A DNA stretch of 64,000 nt, taken from positions 24,502,449 to 24,566,448 of the forward strand of contig NC_135718.1 of assembly GCF_964656455.1 (NCBI RefSeq), in the 5' to 3' direction. The translations under genes and the position numbers were made by a program. This DNA comes from Halichoerus grypus. Taxonomy: Eukaryota; Chordata; Mammalia; Carnivora; Phocidae. Below the pieces are notes generated by a model, which saw only the letters and a program-made list of their open reading frames with translations, was not told the origin of the DNA and ran no database searches. Shown here piece by piece: positions 23,630 to 35,965 of this stretch (its first letter is position 1; each line of letters begins with the position of its first letter).

Positions 23630-23800
23630 AGTGTGTGCAAAACTCAATTAGGATGCACAAAAAAGTATGGAAGACTACACAACAGAATGTTAACACTGGT
23701 TGTCTCTAAGTGGTGTGTGTGGCTCCTTTTTTTTCTTTGTTGTATATCATGTTTTCCAATCTTTCTGTAATGAAAATGTATTGCTTACATAATTCTAAAA
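23630..23800 (+). mobile_element. Old L1-like 3' end
   Basis: GTTAACACTGGTTGTCTCTA, TTTTCCAATCTTTCTGTAAT and GTATTGCTTACATAATTCTA resemble a common LINE 3' terminal region (Ser/Thr-rich frames absent). It ends in an A-rich stretch. Confidence 0.6.
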
Positions 23801-26744
23801 AGGAAAAGGTACTGCTAAAAACCTCTCAGTCTCATTCCTCTGATTCTATATGCACCAAGCCACCCTTTGAGACTTAGACTAGTTTTCCAAGTCAACTTTG
23901 CTACAAAAGAGAGAACAGTATGACCACCCAATGCACTCAGTAGCTACGTCCTTCCATAATACTACTACTCAGCCATGCTAATTTAACAAGTCTTTCCTGA
24001 GTCTCAGACTGCTCACAAGATGCTGAACCGACACCCAGCCTCTTCTTGGCAAAACCTGAAGGCAGCACCCAAGACCCTGGAGGATAAAAGTGTTTGCCTT
24101 CTCACAATAGCCCCCACGGGGCCATTACTCATTAGCTGCTAAGTAAAAGACAGTGTACTTTCTATCATCTACACAAGGGGGGTAGTCTTTTGATGCAATC
24201 AGCGATTGTCCACACTGAGCATGAAAGGAATGCTCCCTTCCTGCAAAGAGCAGCAGAAATGTTCCCGCTGGGGTCGGGGGCTCCATAGAGAGTCATTTCT
24301 GTGTTGGGAATAAAGTGGAAATTATCAGACCTTTGAAATAGCTTAAACTTAGATCTTAATATTTTGAATAGGATCAAAGTGCCTTGGTATGGTACAATAC
24401 TTTTCATGGAGTGCTTTGTCACCCAGGTATAGAAATATACATATATGCCAGTCAAAAGTATTTTAAACTTTTATACACAGACCCATCTTGGAAGAAGTAG
24501 GATTGGTGATCAAATAAGAAATACAATTTTTAAAGTATGTTGGTGTTTCTCAGAAGTGAAACCATTAAATGATTGAACACCAAGCTACATATGTAATATT
24601 CACGTGGGCTCTGAATCTAATTCCCAAGGAAAACAACTATCAGTCAGAAATAAACTAACATTTACTATTCGTCTCCTGTGATTTATACATATATTTTAAG
24701 AAGTCCCTTAAAACCACCCTCCAAGGTTTGGAAGGTGGGAAATCAATGAATAATACTAGTAACTGGTAGAACCAGAGCTCAATCCAAGTGTCTCAACTCT
24801 GTCCTGTGCTCTTCTTCCTTCCGTGACACCTGTGTGACCCTCCCAGCAAGCCCCCCAGCTATCCCTGCACACAGCGAGCATACCCGTGGGCGTCACGTGT
24901 AGGAGACACTCGTGCAATGCTCAGGTGCCACATTTTCTGCATTGACTACATATTAATATGCAGGCAAGGATGCCAACTGAGAATAACTCAAATGAAAAAG
25001 GAAAATAGATGGTAGAGTTAACTCTGAACGAGTAAAATCAATTTAACTTAAAGAGTCCTTCTTCCGCTGCATAGGAAGTAGCAGCTGAGCGGTGGGTTCT
25101 GGACGAGCGTGGCCATTTCTGGCTTAAATACAACCTCTTCAGAGGAAATTTCCTGAAGTGTCAGGTGGGCATAATTCTAAAATGCAATGCTACACGTCAG
25201 CAGGGAAATAACCCTACTGGTCATAAATCCCATAAAGCAATAATAAAAATGTCTCTGACTAGATAACAGCAAGACACGCCAATGTTCCAGAAAGACAAAC
25301 ATAAACGTAAGTTGCTGCCCAGTTTAAAAAAGAAGCGCTAGTGACAAATTCACTTTAGCTACTTTGCCGAGTCCTTGCTATTAGTGCCTGCAAAGTTACG
25401 GGGCCCCGGGGACTGTTCTCAAATGCTGCGTTCCAGGAGGGGTGCTGGCCAAACTGGGTTCTTTTCTCCTAAAGCTAAGACTGGGGAAAGGACGAATCTT
25501 TCTTTAGAGGTTTAGAGAAAACAAGACTGGCTTATTCAGAGGATGGCTTTTTTGCTGTCGTTCTTTATAATAACAAGAGGATTTGGATACACACTTGGGT
25601 TCGTGAAGTATAAATCCTGCTTAAATCTATAGAAGTTAAGAAGACGTGTGGTTGGCCCCGTGGAGCAGGAAGCAGCATCTGTGGCAAATTGTATCGAGCA
25701 ATGTTCTTTGTTGTTGTGAGGTGTTGATAAATCCCTGGGTCTTCAACAAGGGGAGTCAGGACTAGGAAACTCATTTCAAATCATATCTCAGGTAGACGTC
25801 TGAGTCAAAATAAGATGAAAGTCATTAATTTTTTTTTTCTATTAAGCCACCAAAACACAGGTGGAATAGTTCTCTCCTTTCCCTATTTCGACCTGAATTC
25901 TGTTAAGAACAAGGGCCAAGATGCTTGTTCTAAATCTTCAGAGAACAACACAGAATTGTTCTTTTCCTTTTTCTTTAGCCAAACAACAAGGTGTGAACAA
26001 AACTGTCACTTAACATGGTAATTAACACAGGGAGGTATAATTAGCTGCCACAAGCATTTCTTTCTCATCTCAAACACCCCTGATGCCAAGGAGATTAATG
26101 TCTGTATCACTGTTAGAGTAATAAGCCCACCTGATGGATAGGTACGCTCCGCTTGTCTTGATCTGGTAACATCACGCCCCAGATTAATTTCTGAGTGATT
26201 TCCTTAGCGAGGGAAAGAGTCACAGAGGCAAAATGCTTCCTCAGGCAAATCTTCACATCTGTAAACATTAACAGCCTTATAACAAGCCACGTAAACACGG
26301 GTGACGGCAACTCCAGACAACGCTGGAACAATCTCTAATGGTAACAAACTAGATAGTGAGCACCCCCCTATTTAACCACCTAAACCAAAACCTGCTCTGC
26401 CATCAGTCTGCATAAGACCATACAACAAAAAAAAGACTGAAACACTATCTTTGGCAGGCTGTGTTTAGATGGGGTTGTGCAAATTATTTATACTACATCT
26501 GGTTTTCCTTTTATTTCAAGGAAGCCAAAACTGCTCAATCAGAAAATAAAATCCAGCATGCAGCTTGCCTAGTGATAAGCACGGTGCTCCTTTGACTGTA
26601 TCATTCCATCACGTCTTCAACCCTCTTTTTCCGTCTACGACAAAACACAATCTGCTGCCGGTCCCTTTACCTTGTGCCCCTGCCTGATTTTCTCCCTGCA
26701 TCTCTGTCCTGCTCACCATCCCCTGTGGCTTATGTATGTGAGTC
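23801..26744. other. Long repeat-free noncoding interval
   Basis: Nearly 3 kb without a recognised transposon, unusual for this window. It is AT-rich, with GTGCAAATTATTTATAC at about 26477. Frames stay below 100 residues. It could hold conserved regulatory DNA of the gene desert between CFAP58 and the next gene. Confidence 0.4.
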
Positions 26745-26825
26745 AGTTCACTGTAGCCTTTGCTGACCCTGAGATCCAGAGTCATATGCTCTACTGACTG
26801 AGCCAGCCAGGTGCCCCATATTTTT
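26745..26825 (-). mobile_element. CAN SINE fragment
   Basis: GACCCTGAGATCCAGAGTCA and CTGACTGAGCCAGCCAGGTG next to CCCC form the inverted head of a SINE. The tail half is missing and the copy is diverged. Confidence 0.85.
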
Positions 26826-27774
26826 TTTAATAAGTGGGAGCTTTAATGTGGTCTTCCCTGTATAATCAGTTATAAGGTATGCTACTTCTTTATGAGTAAA
26901 ATTGCCATTCCATCAACTTTATTAATTCTTCAGGAGAACAGGGTTGCATTATTTTTGAGTTGTGCTTCTTCCAGTATGCCTGCTCCAAACTTTCTCCAGC
27001 ACACAAATCCTGTCTTTGATAGCCCTGAGTCCTGATCTCCTCCCCTTTGCTTAAACACTTCGGGTGAAAAGGAAGTCAGCATATTTGGGGCCACCTGCTA
27101 CATTGCCAGATTGCAGACACCTGTAGACCATTCTGCCTTACACTCCCTGGAGACTATCTCCTACAGCTTGGGTGGTTTACTCTGGTTCCATTCTCAGGAG
27201 CTCCACAGAAGATGTCAACTCCCCTTCTATCTTGGTAACCCCTCAATCAACTAGAGAATGCAATTTGGTCTCTCTCATAGGAGTGTTGGACTCAGACAGC
27301 TGCAAAAGCCTAAAGTCACACTGGGTAGCTACATGGGACCCTGGGGAACCAGAGAGAAAATCATCAAGGGGACCAGCAGTGACTTGGCACCTCATGACCC
27401 CTGTCATACATAAGTGAAGATCCAACGCTGCCAAATCTTTCAAATTTCCAAGAGTGTGAAATCTGTATTTGTATGTGAAATTTCCCAGTTTTCCCAATTT
27501 TTGAAAGTTGACAACCGAGAGAAAAAATAATTTTAAATACCATGCAGGACAAATGAAACACATATGTGAGCCAGGTCCAAACCATACAACACAAGTTGCA
27601 ATCACTTCTCTGAAATGTTCTCTTCTCTGAATTAGGAATATGGAGGTTTAGCTGACAATGGCAAATTTTGTTTGGTATCCCTTGGCCTGCAGAAATGATT
27701 AAATGTCTTACTGAGCACATTTATTTGCAATTACTTGGAGGTTTTTGTCTTTTTTTTTTTAAAAAACAATTTCA
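26826..27774. other. Unique noncoding stretch
   Basis: Minus frames at 27243-27605 and 27364-27720 overlap in two registers and lack features. No gene is seen. Confidence 0.45.
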
Positions 27775-27961
27775 GGGGCGCCTGGGTGGCTCAGTCGGTT
27801 AGGCGTCTGCCTTCGGCTCAGGTCATGATCCCAGGGTCCCGGGATCGAGCCCCGCATCGGGCTCCCTGCTAGAGGAGAGCCTGCTTCTCCCTCTCTCTCT
27901 GCCTGCTGCTCTGCCTACTTGAGCTCTCTCTCTCTGTCAAATAAATAAATAAAATCTTTAA
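27775..27961 (+). mobile_element. CAN SINE, near-consensus
   Basis: GGGGCGCCTGGGTGGCTCAG, TCGGTTAGGCGTCTGCCTTC and GTCCCGGGATCGAGCCCCGC match the consensus closely. Flanks share AATTTCA preceded by an A-rich stretch (left copy ending 27774). It is one of the younger-looking copies. Confidence 0.97.
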
Positions 27962-28439
27962 AAAAAAAATTTCAACCAAACTAATCCTTCATGCAAGCCT
28001 GTCTGCATAAATACAAGTTGGATAGCTTTAAGTTATTTAGATAATTAGCCAACATCATTCATCATCCACTCATGTGTGGCCTTAGGACATTCATTTAGCC
28101 TTCCTGTGCCTCAATTTCCTCATCTGAAAACTGGGATGAATGTATTTTTCTTAGTGAAACTTAATTATTACCATCCCTTCACAGGTTGAGGTTGCATTAG
28201 GATTAGTGACTCTCTTCCAAAGAACATTGTGTGGAAAGGGAAAAATAGTAATTTTAAAGTGGAGAACCCTGGCAAACACCACCTTAACCAAATAATAAAT
28301 GTGAACCTTGCCCGTGATGCCAAGTGGCTAACATGTACCAGCTGGTATGAGGGGATTAGAAGGGCACTGCACCTCTATGATACTCTTCTTCCAAAACCAT
28401 AATTCCCACCTCATCATGAGAAAAATATCAGACAATTCC
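27962..28439. other. Unique with MIR piece at 28060-28150
   Basis: CATTTAGCCTTCCTGTGCCT and CAATTTCCTCATCTGAAAAC are a sense MIR core. The remainder is unassigned. Confidence 0.6.
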
Positions 28440-30235
28440 ATATTGGAATTGTGTTTAAGTAGGAGGAAGTAGTCAGTTGGGTGGAATGTTGTTGAGGGAC
28501 TGTTTAAGATTAGGACAGGAAAGGTTTGCTGACTTGAGTGTTTCCAGAGGTGTAGTTGAAGACTGAAACTAGATTGGATTTAAGTGTTGAAGGGTTGAAG
28601 AGTGAGTGGAACCAAGGATAGATAATGGGTTCAAGAAGATGTTCTGGAAAAGAAAGAGGAGAAATTGCGATACAAGCTAAAGGGAGATGTAAATTCAAGT
28701 AGAATTGTTTATTGGTCTTTAATGGGCCAGGTGGGTAAATATCTATATGCTATCATTGAGAATGATCCTACAAAGTCGGACACACCAATGATGCAGGAGA
28801 AGGGTAATAAAACGTTCTGAAACAACAAGTCCTTGAGGAAGTAAGGAGATGGGACCCAGAGCACAAAAAGAGAGGTTGGCCTTGGTTGAAGTGGAGAGAC
28901 TTTTCACCTCTTAATAGGAGAGAACTGAAGACCAGCAAAACTCCAAGTAGATGTCCAGATTTGTTGGTGGAGAGATTATGGCTTCTATACTCTCAGTTAA
29001 GTATGAAGCAATCCATGAGTTTAAAGTAAGAAGGTAAGGAGTGAGGAAGGGTAGTAAAAAGAAGGCAAGGGGTACACACATGCACTGGGAGACTTGCCAG
29101 GCCATTGCAGCAGAGAGAGGGTCAAGGGAGCTGAAAGCGTTTGCAAGGAAGCAATGGTAACTGTGGGCCATAAAATCTAAGCCACATAAGGGAGGAAAGG
29201 AAGAAAAGAGATGAATAGTGACAAAGCAATGGAGTCTAAGTTTGAAAGGGCTCAATGATGTTGGGAAACTATCTGCATTGGCTATCCTAGAACATATTAT
29301 CAGGAAGAATAGGAAGCTGCTGTCAGAGGACAGAATATTTAAAATCAAGATTTCAAGACTGGGGGGCGCCTGGGTGGCTCAGTCAGTTAAGTGGCTGCCT
29401 TCGGCTCAGGTCACGATCCCAGGGTACTGGGATCGAGCCCCACGTTGGGGTCCCTGCTCAGCAGAGAGTCTGCTTCTCCCTCTGCCTGCAGCTCCCCCTG
29501 CTGTGCTCTCTCTCTATCTCTCTGTCAAATAAATAAATAAAATCTTTAAAAAAAAAATATTTCAAGACTGGTGGAATAATTGGATAGTGACCTGAGGTGG
29601 AAGGAAAGAAAAGTTGCTGGAAGTGAGGAACTCAAGCTGAGGTCCCAGGGCATTGTGTCAGTCACGCACATGGTTACCGAAGTCACCAGAAGCAATGAGA
29701 GGAGTAGGCATTAAAAACCACACAATGAGACTCAAGCTAAGGCCTTTGGGGCACAAGGAGAGTGCCCAGAAGGTGAGAAGGTAGTGAATGAAAGTTGAAG
29801 GGTTGGTGGGTGATATAGTATGACAGCCCAACTTCAAACACACCGATATTTTGAAGGAGAAAAAAATAGGAATTAAAATAGAAATGCAGAGCAAGGATAA
29901 TACCTACTCCATATCCTTAACCTGAAGAGCACAGACTTCTGTGAGATTTAAGAAAAAAGTTTCCACTTAAGAGGACTGCAAAGGAAGCAAGGGTGAGTCA
30001 GGACAAGGGAAAGAAGAGAGCTTCCATTCAGAAGAAAAGGTTGAGGCTGTAGGAAGTTTGCAGACCATAGATCAGAGTTTAGAGGGTGTGATGAAGGAGA
30101 GAAAGGATAGGGGATTGGGTCAGTTTGAGCAGTATGAAAATGGAATGGCCAGGTGCTTGTGCTTTCATCAGAGACTGAGGAAACCTCAATGTCATGATGT
30201 GGGATACGATAGAATTAGTCAAACTTATCAGTTTG
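28440..30235. repeat. Purine-rich tract, probably an old interspersed repeat
   Basis: The plus strand is strikingly G/A-rich, with wording such as TGGGACCCAGAGCACAAAAA, GAGAGGTTGGCCTTGG and GGCCATAAAATCTAAGCC that I associate with an old dispersed mammalian element, though I cannot name its family. A SINE at 29363-29558 splits it. The 145-residue minus frame at 28911-29348 is an effect of purine skew, not a gene. Confidence 0.5.
29363..29558 (+). mobile_element. CAN SINE
   Basis: GGGGCGCCTGGGTGGCTCAG head and TTCGGCTCAGGTCACGATCC. Perfect 13-bp duplication ATTTCAAGACTGG at 29350-29362 and 29559-29571. Confidence 0.97.
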
Positions 30236-30334
30236 AGTCTTGCCTCTGAAAGCAAGTGCCATGTCCCAGGAGGTTGCTTCCTTTCTCATGAGGTCTGAAG
30301 ACGGGCTTCTCTTGAGGAGGAGATACTGTATATA

Positions 30335-30535
30335 AAACAGCCATCCTCAAGTCTGGCTATATATCAGAACCAACTCGGAGCTTTAAAAAATGTCAATGTC
30401 CACAATACACTGGGGCCAGTGAAATCAGAGTCTCTGGGGAAGGACCCAGAGCTCAGTACTTTTGTAAGTTCCCCAAGTGATTCCCATGTGCAACCAGGTT
30501 TGAGAATATGGGTTCCTCTCCCAAAGAGTCAGGGG
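30335..30535 (+). mobile_element. MER5-type hAT relic
   Basis: TCCTCAAGTCTGGCTATATA, TCAGAACCAACTCGGAGCTT, AATCAGAGTCTCTGGGGAAG and AGTTCCCCAAGTGATTCCCA keep the order of MER5A/MER5B. It is more diverged than the copy at 579-762. Confidence 0.75.
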
Positions 30536-30974
30536 TGTGGCCTCAGCATTAGGGTTCTTAAAAGCCTTTGTGATGGCAGCTATTACAATTATTGTTACAC
30601 TTAATAAGTTCCCATGCATCATCACAATGGGAAGGAGGAAAAGAAATTGTCTTTGTTTAAATAGAAAAGAACAGTGTTATTATGGAACTAGAGGAAAGAG
30701 TTCCTGGCATTCTGTCTCAGATTAAGTGTAAGAAAGACTAATCACTTATGTGAAAGAGACAGAATTGGCACAATATACTTTAATAGCCATTCAATCTTCT
30801 AATACCTATTTAAAGAGCATAATAGAAGACTTCACAATCCAGGGAGGATTCTTGACCATATCCATTCTGACAGCAGTTAAGCAGTTTTCACGATTATTAT
30901 CCATTCACCTGACCACATAGAACAATATTTTAAAACTTTCCAGGCTATTATTAGGGCAAGGAGATGATTTTTAG
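30536..30974. other. Unique noncoding stretch
   Basis: Nothing recognisable is seen. Confidence 0.4.
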
Positions 30975-31240
30975 ATAATAATAATTAAAGCTGACATTTA
31001 CTGAGCACTTACTATGTGCCAGGCCCTGTGCAAATATCACATGTGATCTCCTGTAATCCTCATAATAATTCTGAGATGGGTTATTATCCTCATTTTGCAA
31101 ATGAGAGTCCAAAGACTGGGGACTTATTTAACCTGCCTGAGATCAAAAAGCTATACTTGGAAGAATATGGATTCAAATTAAAAAGTTAGTCTGGTCCCAA
31201 AATCTGTGTGCTTTTAAACACTATGCCATCTTGTCTACTT
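30975..31240 (-). mobile_element. MIR SINE, near full length
   Basis: ACATTTACTGAGCACTTACT, ATGTGCCAGGCCCTGTGCAA, CATTTTGCAAATGAGAGTCC and AAACACTATGCCATCTTG cover nearly the whole inverted element. Confidence 0.92.
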
Positions 31241-31615
31241 ACAAGATTCTATAAGACATAAAAGGGAACAGGGTTGTGGGCAAAAATGGAGGAATCAGCC
31301 TTAGAGAAAAAGTAGAGACATGGTCTCTTGCTTGATAGAATAAAATAGAGAACAGGTATCTGGGGGAAAGGGTATAAAGGAATTTGGAAGTGAAGAGAAA
31401 ACTCAAAAATTCTAAAATTTACAAGGACACCTTTACATTTCCTAAAGCACTTAGCATAATAAGTTATATAAAATAGAAACTCAAAACATACTGTTGACTG
31501 AATATTCTTTCAATTGTCATTGTATCATTAAATGAGAAATCTTAATGAAAATAGTTGATTTGCCAAAGGGCTCACATTCTGAAAGCTTTTGTTCATCTTA
31601 AAAATTCTCATATTT
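31241..31615. other. Unique AT-rich stretch
   Basis: No gene or repeat is recognised. Confidence 0.4.
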
Positions 31616-31806
31616 GGGGTGCCTGGGTGGCTCAGTCGTTAAGCGTCTGCCTTCGGCTCAGATCATGATCCCAGAGTCCTGGGATCGAGCCCCACATTGG
31701 GCTCCCTGCTCAGCGGGAAGCCTGCTTCTCCCTCTCCCACTCCCCCTGCTTGTGTTCCCTCTCTCACTGTGTCTCTCTCTGCAAATAAATAAATAAAATC
31801 TTTAAA
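31616..31806 (+). mobile_element. CAN SINE with perfect 16-bp duplication
   Basis: Head GGGGTGCCTGGGTGGCTCAG. AAAAATTCTCATATTT occurs at 31600-31615 and 31807-31822 without mismatch, which suggests a fairly recent insertion. Confidence 0.98.
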
Positions 31807-31872
31807 AAAAATTCTCATATTTATTGCAATCATATTGTTTATACAAATAACTTAGGAAATATAAGTACTAGA

Positions 31873-31948
31873 AGAAAGGACGGAAAGAAGGAAGGAGAGA
31901 AGGAAGGAAGGAAGGAAGGAAGAAAGGAAGGAAGGAAGGAAGGAAGGG
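31873..31948. repeat. (GAAG)n purine repeat
   Basis: Impure GAAG/GGAAG units about 75 bp long. The strand is all purine and could adopt triplex-type structure. Confidence 0.93.
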
Positions 31949-32350
31949 GTCATTCTTCCTACCAGTAAAAAGCCAGCTAATAAGTAGAGAAGGAATGATA
32001 GAGTAAGAATATCACCATTTGACAAAATATTATAATTGCTATTGATTAAGGAAAGAATCATCAATGGTGCTAAAAATAGTAGGTACAGTTTAAGGAGGAA
32101 TAGAATATTAACATGGTCTCAGATTATTTATCTACCAGATATTTATTAGTCACAAGAGTTGAAGAGTAAATTTATAGTAGAGAAACATGGTGATGCCATC
32201 TCAAGCCAACCGTCAAACTTAACACAGTCAGTAATGAGACCACTCATCAGCCTCCTGATATGATGCGTTGAAAAGAACTCAGCATTACTTCTGTGATATT
32301 CTGGCCGAAAGTATATGACCTAAATGGAGCCATAAGAAAATGTTAAACAT
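31949..32350. other. Unique AT-rich stretch
   Basis: No gene or repeat is recognised between the GAAG tract and the next SINE. Confidence 0.4.
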
Positions 32351-32552
32351 GGGGCACCTGGGTAGCATAGTCGATTGGGCAACCAACTCTTGATATCAGC
32401 TCAGGTCATGATCTCAGGATGGTGAGATAGAGCCTCGCTTTGGGGGACTCAAGCATTGGCTCAGTGCAGAGTCTGCTTGAGTTCTCTCTCCCTCTCCCTC
32501 TGCTCCTCCCCCCACTCAAATAAATAAGTAAATCTTAAAAAAGAAAAAAAAA
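32351..32552 (+). mobile_element. CAN SINE, diverged
   Basis: GGGGCACCTGGGTAGCATAG head and TTGGGCAACCAACTCTTGAT, the older (AACTCTTGAT) subfamily wording. The flanking AAA..TTAAACA duplication is imperfect, in line with age. Confidence 0.93.
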
Positions 32553-33012
32553 GAAAACATTAAACAAAATCAAACTGAGTTTGAAAAATAACCTTCAGTG
32601 TCATGAAATACAAAGAAAGACTAAAGATCTCCTCTAGATTAAAGGAGTTTAAAGAGATATGATACTGAATTTTCATTTGCTATAAAGAACATAAATATGA
32701 CAACTTGTAAAAATCTCAATAAAGTCTATAGATTAGAAAATAGTGTTATATCAGTGTTAATTTTTGAGGTTGATTTTTATTAGTGTTATGTAACAGAGTT
32801 CCTCATTTTTAGGAAATACACTCTGACATATTTAGAAATAAAGAGACATCATCTCTACAATTTACTCTTAAATGGTTCAGAAAAAAACATAGATAAATGA
32901 ACAAAGCAAATATAATAGAATGATAAAAATTGGATAATCTGGGTGAATGATATCAATGAATTCTTTGAATTATTCTTGCAACTTTTCTGTAAGTCTAAAA
33001 ATAAGTCAGAAG
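32553..33012. other. Unique AT-rich stretch
   Basis: No gene or recognised repeat. Confidence 0.4.
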
Positions 33013-33207
33013 TGGGGCGCGGGGGTGGCTCAGATGGTTAAGCATCTGCCTTTAGCTCAGGTCATGATTCCAGGACCTGGGATTGAGTCCCGTGTCTGGT
33101 TCCCTGCTCAGCCGGGGAGTCTGCTTCTCCCTCTCCCTCTGCTTCTCCCTCTGCTTGTGCTCTCTCTCTCTCTCTCAAATGAATAAATAAAATCTTTTTT
33201 AAAAATA
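33013..33207 (+). mobile_element. CAN SINE
   Basis: GGGGCGCGGGGGTGGCTCAG: the usual CCTGGG in the head is mutated to GCGGGG. AATAAGTCAGAA flanks both ends. Confidence 0.95.
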
Positions 33208-33234
33208 AAAATAAGTCAGAATAAAAAATTGTTT

Positions 33235-33424
33235 GGGGGCACCTGGGTGACTCAGTTGATTAAGCATCTGGCTTCAGCTCAGGTCATGATCCCAGGGTCC
33301 TGGGATGGAGTCCTGCATCAGGATCCCCACTCAGTGGGGAGCCTGCTTCTCCCTTTGCCCCTCCCCCATCTCATGCACTCTCTCTCCCTCTCTCTCTCAA
33401 AAAGAAATAAATAAAATCTTAAAA
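33235..33424 (+). mobile_element. CAN SINE, tandem neighbour
   Basis: GGGGGCACCTGGGTGACTCA head. ATTGTTTGG flanks both sides in an A-rich context. It lies only about 28 bp beyond the preceding SINE, in the same orientation, but each has its own duplication, so they are two insertions. Confidence 0.95.
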
Positions 33425-34234
33425 AAAAATTGTTTGGATAACCTTAAAGTAATCCACAAGCAATTTATCTACCAAAACAAACTTGCCCACTTTTTAAAGG
33501 AAGACAACAAACTCTAGACACTGAATGGTGTAATACTCACATTATCCTAGCATCTAATAAAAAATTACCAGACATGCAAAGATGCAGGAAAATATGACGC
33601 AAACCAAGAGAAAATTTAGTCAATAGAAATAATCACAAATTAAAGAGATGATATATTAGTAGAAAAGAATTTCAAAACAGCTATGATAAATATGCTCATG
33701 GATGTAAAGGAAGCATGAACATAAGAGAGAGAAGAAAGATATAAAAATAACCAAATGAAACTTCTAAAGCTGAAAAATATAATATCTAAAATAAGAAATG
33801 TATTAAATGTGGTTTAACCACAGAGTATGCACTGCCCAAGGAAGTATTAGTGAAACCTTAATACATTGCAAAAGAAATTATCCAAAGTGAATAACAAAAC
33901 AAAAAAGGAGGAAAAATAGAGAATTTAATGCCTACTCAATACTATCAAACTGTCTAACATAAAAATAATAGTAATCCCAGGAAGAGTGTGCACAAAAAAA
34001 ATCTGAGAAATAATGGCCAAATTTTTTCTAAATTTTATGAAAACTATAACCTATAGTTCCAAGAGTCTCAATAACCCCCAAGCAGGATAAACATAAAGAA
34101 AACCACACCAAAGCATATCATAATCAAATCCTAAAAATCAATTATAAAGACAAATTTTGTAAAGCAAAAGACATATTACATTCAGGGGAACAAAGATAAG
34201 AATACTTGCAGTCTAATACATACCAGAAAACAAT

Positions 34235-34560
34235 ATAACAACAAGCAAAGGGAGAAGTTGGCAAAAGGATACAGACTTTCAGTTATAAGGTGAATAAGGT
34301 CTAAGAATCTCATGTATAACATGGTAACTGTAATTGATAACACTGCATTGTATAATTGAAATTTACTGAGAGTAGAACTTAAATGTTGTCATCCCCTCCA
34401 AAAAAAAAAAAAGGTAAATATATGAGGTGTTGGATGTATCGATTAACTCAATGGGGGGAATCCCTTTACGATGTATACATGTCAAATAATCATGTTGTAT
34501 ACTTCAAATATCTTACAATTTTATTTGTCAGTTATGCCTCAGTAAAGTTGAAAACTCAAT
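34235..34560 (+). mobile_element. L1 3'-end segment nested in older L1
   Basis: AGGATACAGACTTTCAGTTA, ATTGTATAATTGAAATTTAC and CATGTTGTATACTTCAAATA are an L1 3' UTR, interrupting ORF1-like sequence. The A-run is internal at 34401-34412. Confidence 0.7.
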
Positions 34561-34794
34561 ACAAAGCAAACAGGAAAAGAGAAACAATAAACAAATGGGA
34601 CTACAAAACAAATAGTAAGATGGTAGACCTAAACAATACTAATAATTGCATTAAATGTAATGGGTCTAATTCCTCCAATTAAAAGGGCAAGATTGTCACA
34701 ATGAACTTGAAAAAAAGCAATATTCCACTATATTCTATCTATAATGAGCATATTTTAATATTAGGATATCAATACCTTAAAAGTAAAAGGATAT

Positions 34795-34990
34795 GGGGGC
34801 GCCTGGGTGGCACAGTCAGTTGAGCGTCCAACTCTTTTGTTTTCTGCTCAGTTCATGATCTCAGTGTTGTGAGATCAAGCCCCGCATCAGGCTCTGCGCT
34901 CAGTGTGGAGTCTGCTTGAGATTCTCTCTCCCTCTAGCGTTGCCCCTCCTGCTTGTGCTCTCTAAAGTAAATAAATAAATCTTAAAAAAA
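34795..34990 (+). mobile_element. CAN SINE, older subfamily
   Basis: GGGGGCGCCTGGGTGGCACA head and TGAGCGTCCAACTCTTTTGT. AAAAGGATAT is duplicated on both sides. Inserted into the old L1. Confidence 0.95.
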
Positions 34991-35454
34991 AAAAGGATAT
35001 AAAAAATATAATATGAAAACACTACAAATAATAAAGCTGGAGTGACTATATTAATATTACACAAGGTAGACTTCTAGACAAGCAATATTATCAGAAATAG
35101 AGATATTTCGTAATAAAAAGTTCAATTTATCAAGAAGACATAATCCTAAATATTTATGTACTATTAAAGCTTCAAAATCCACACAGCAAAAACTAACAGT
35201 GAGAGGATAGACAAAGCCACAACCACATTTGGAGATTTGACACTCCACTCTCAGTAATCAATAAAACAAGTACGAAAATCAGTAAAAAATTTAGAGTAGC
35301 AACAAGTTTACATAATTGACATTTATACAACACTCCACCCAACAGAAGCAAAATACATATCCTTTTGAGGTGCACATAGAACAAGAAACAAGATAATCCA
35401 TATTCTGGTCCATAAATTTGAAATGATTCAAAGTATTCAGGGAATGATGAAATA

Positions 35455-35640
35455 GGTGAGGGAATGGTGAAATAGGTCGTGGGGATTAAGGAGTGCACTT
35501 GTCATGAGGAGCACTGGGTGATGTATGGAATTGTTGAATCACTATATTGTACACCTGAAATTAATATAACACTGTATGTTAACTATACAGGAATTAAAAT
35601 AAAATAAATAAAATAAAATAGTAAAATGAAATAAAGTATA
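35455..35640 (+). mobile_element. Carnivore L1 3' end, nested
   Basis: GGGGATTAAGGAGTGCACTT, GAGCACTGGGTGATGTATGG and ATTGTACACCTGAAATTAAT followed by AAAATAAAATAAATAAAAT form the end of a carnivore L1. It is heavily 5'-truncated. Confidence 0.9.
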
Positions 35641-35799
35641 CAGAACGTGTTCTTTGATGACTATAGAATTAAATTAAAAATCAGTAACAAAAGCTATCTG
35701 GAAAAGTACCTAAATGTTTGCAAATTTAAAAACATGATTCTAAACACCTCATGAGTAAAACAAATAGTCATAAAAGAAGGTAGAAACTAATTAAACTGA

Positions 35800-35965
35800 A
35801 TAATAATGAAAACATAACATTAAAATATATTTATTATTTATAAATTGTTATTTATAAATAAATTAAAATATTTATATAAAAATATATAACATAAATAGAA
35901 TAAAATATATTTTATATAAGATAATATATATAACATATAAAATGAATATATATTTAACATAACAC
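35800..35965. repeat. AT-rich low-complexity tract
   Basis: Almost only A and T with TATAT/TTTATA repeats, just upstream of another L1 end. Confidence 0.9.
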
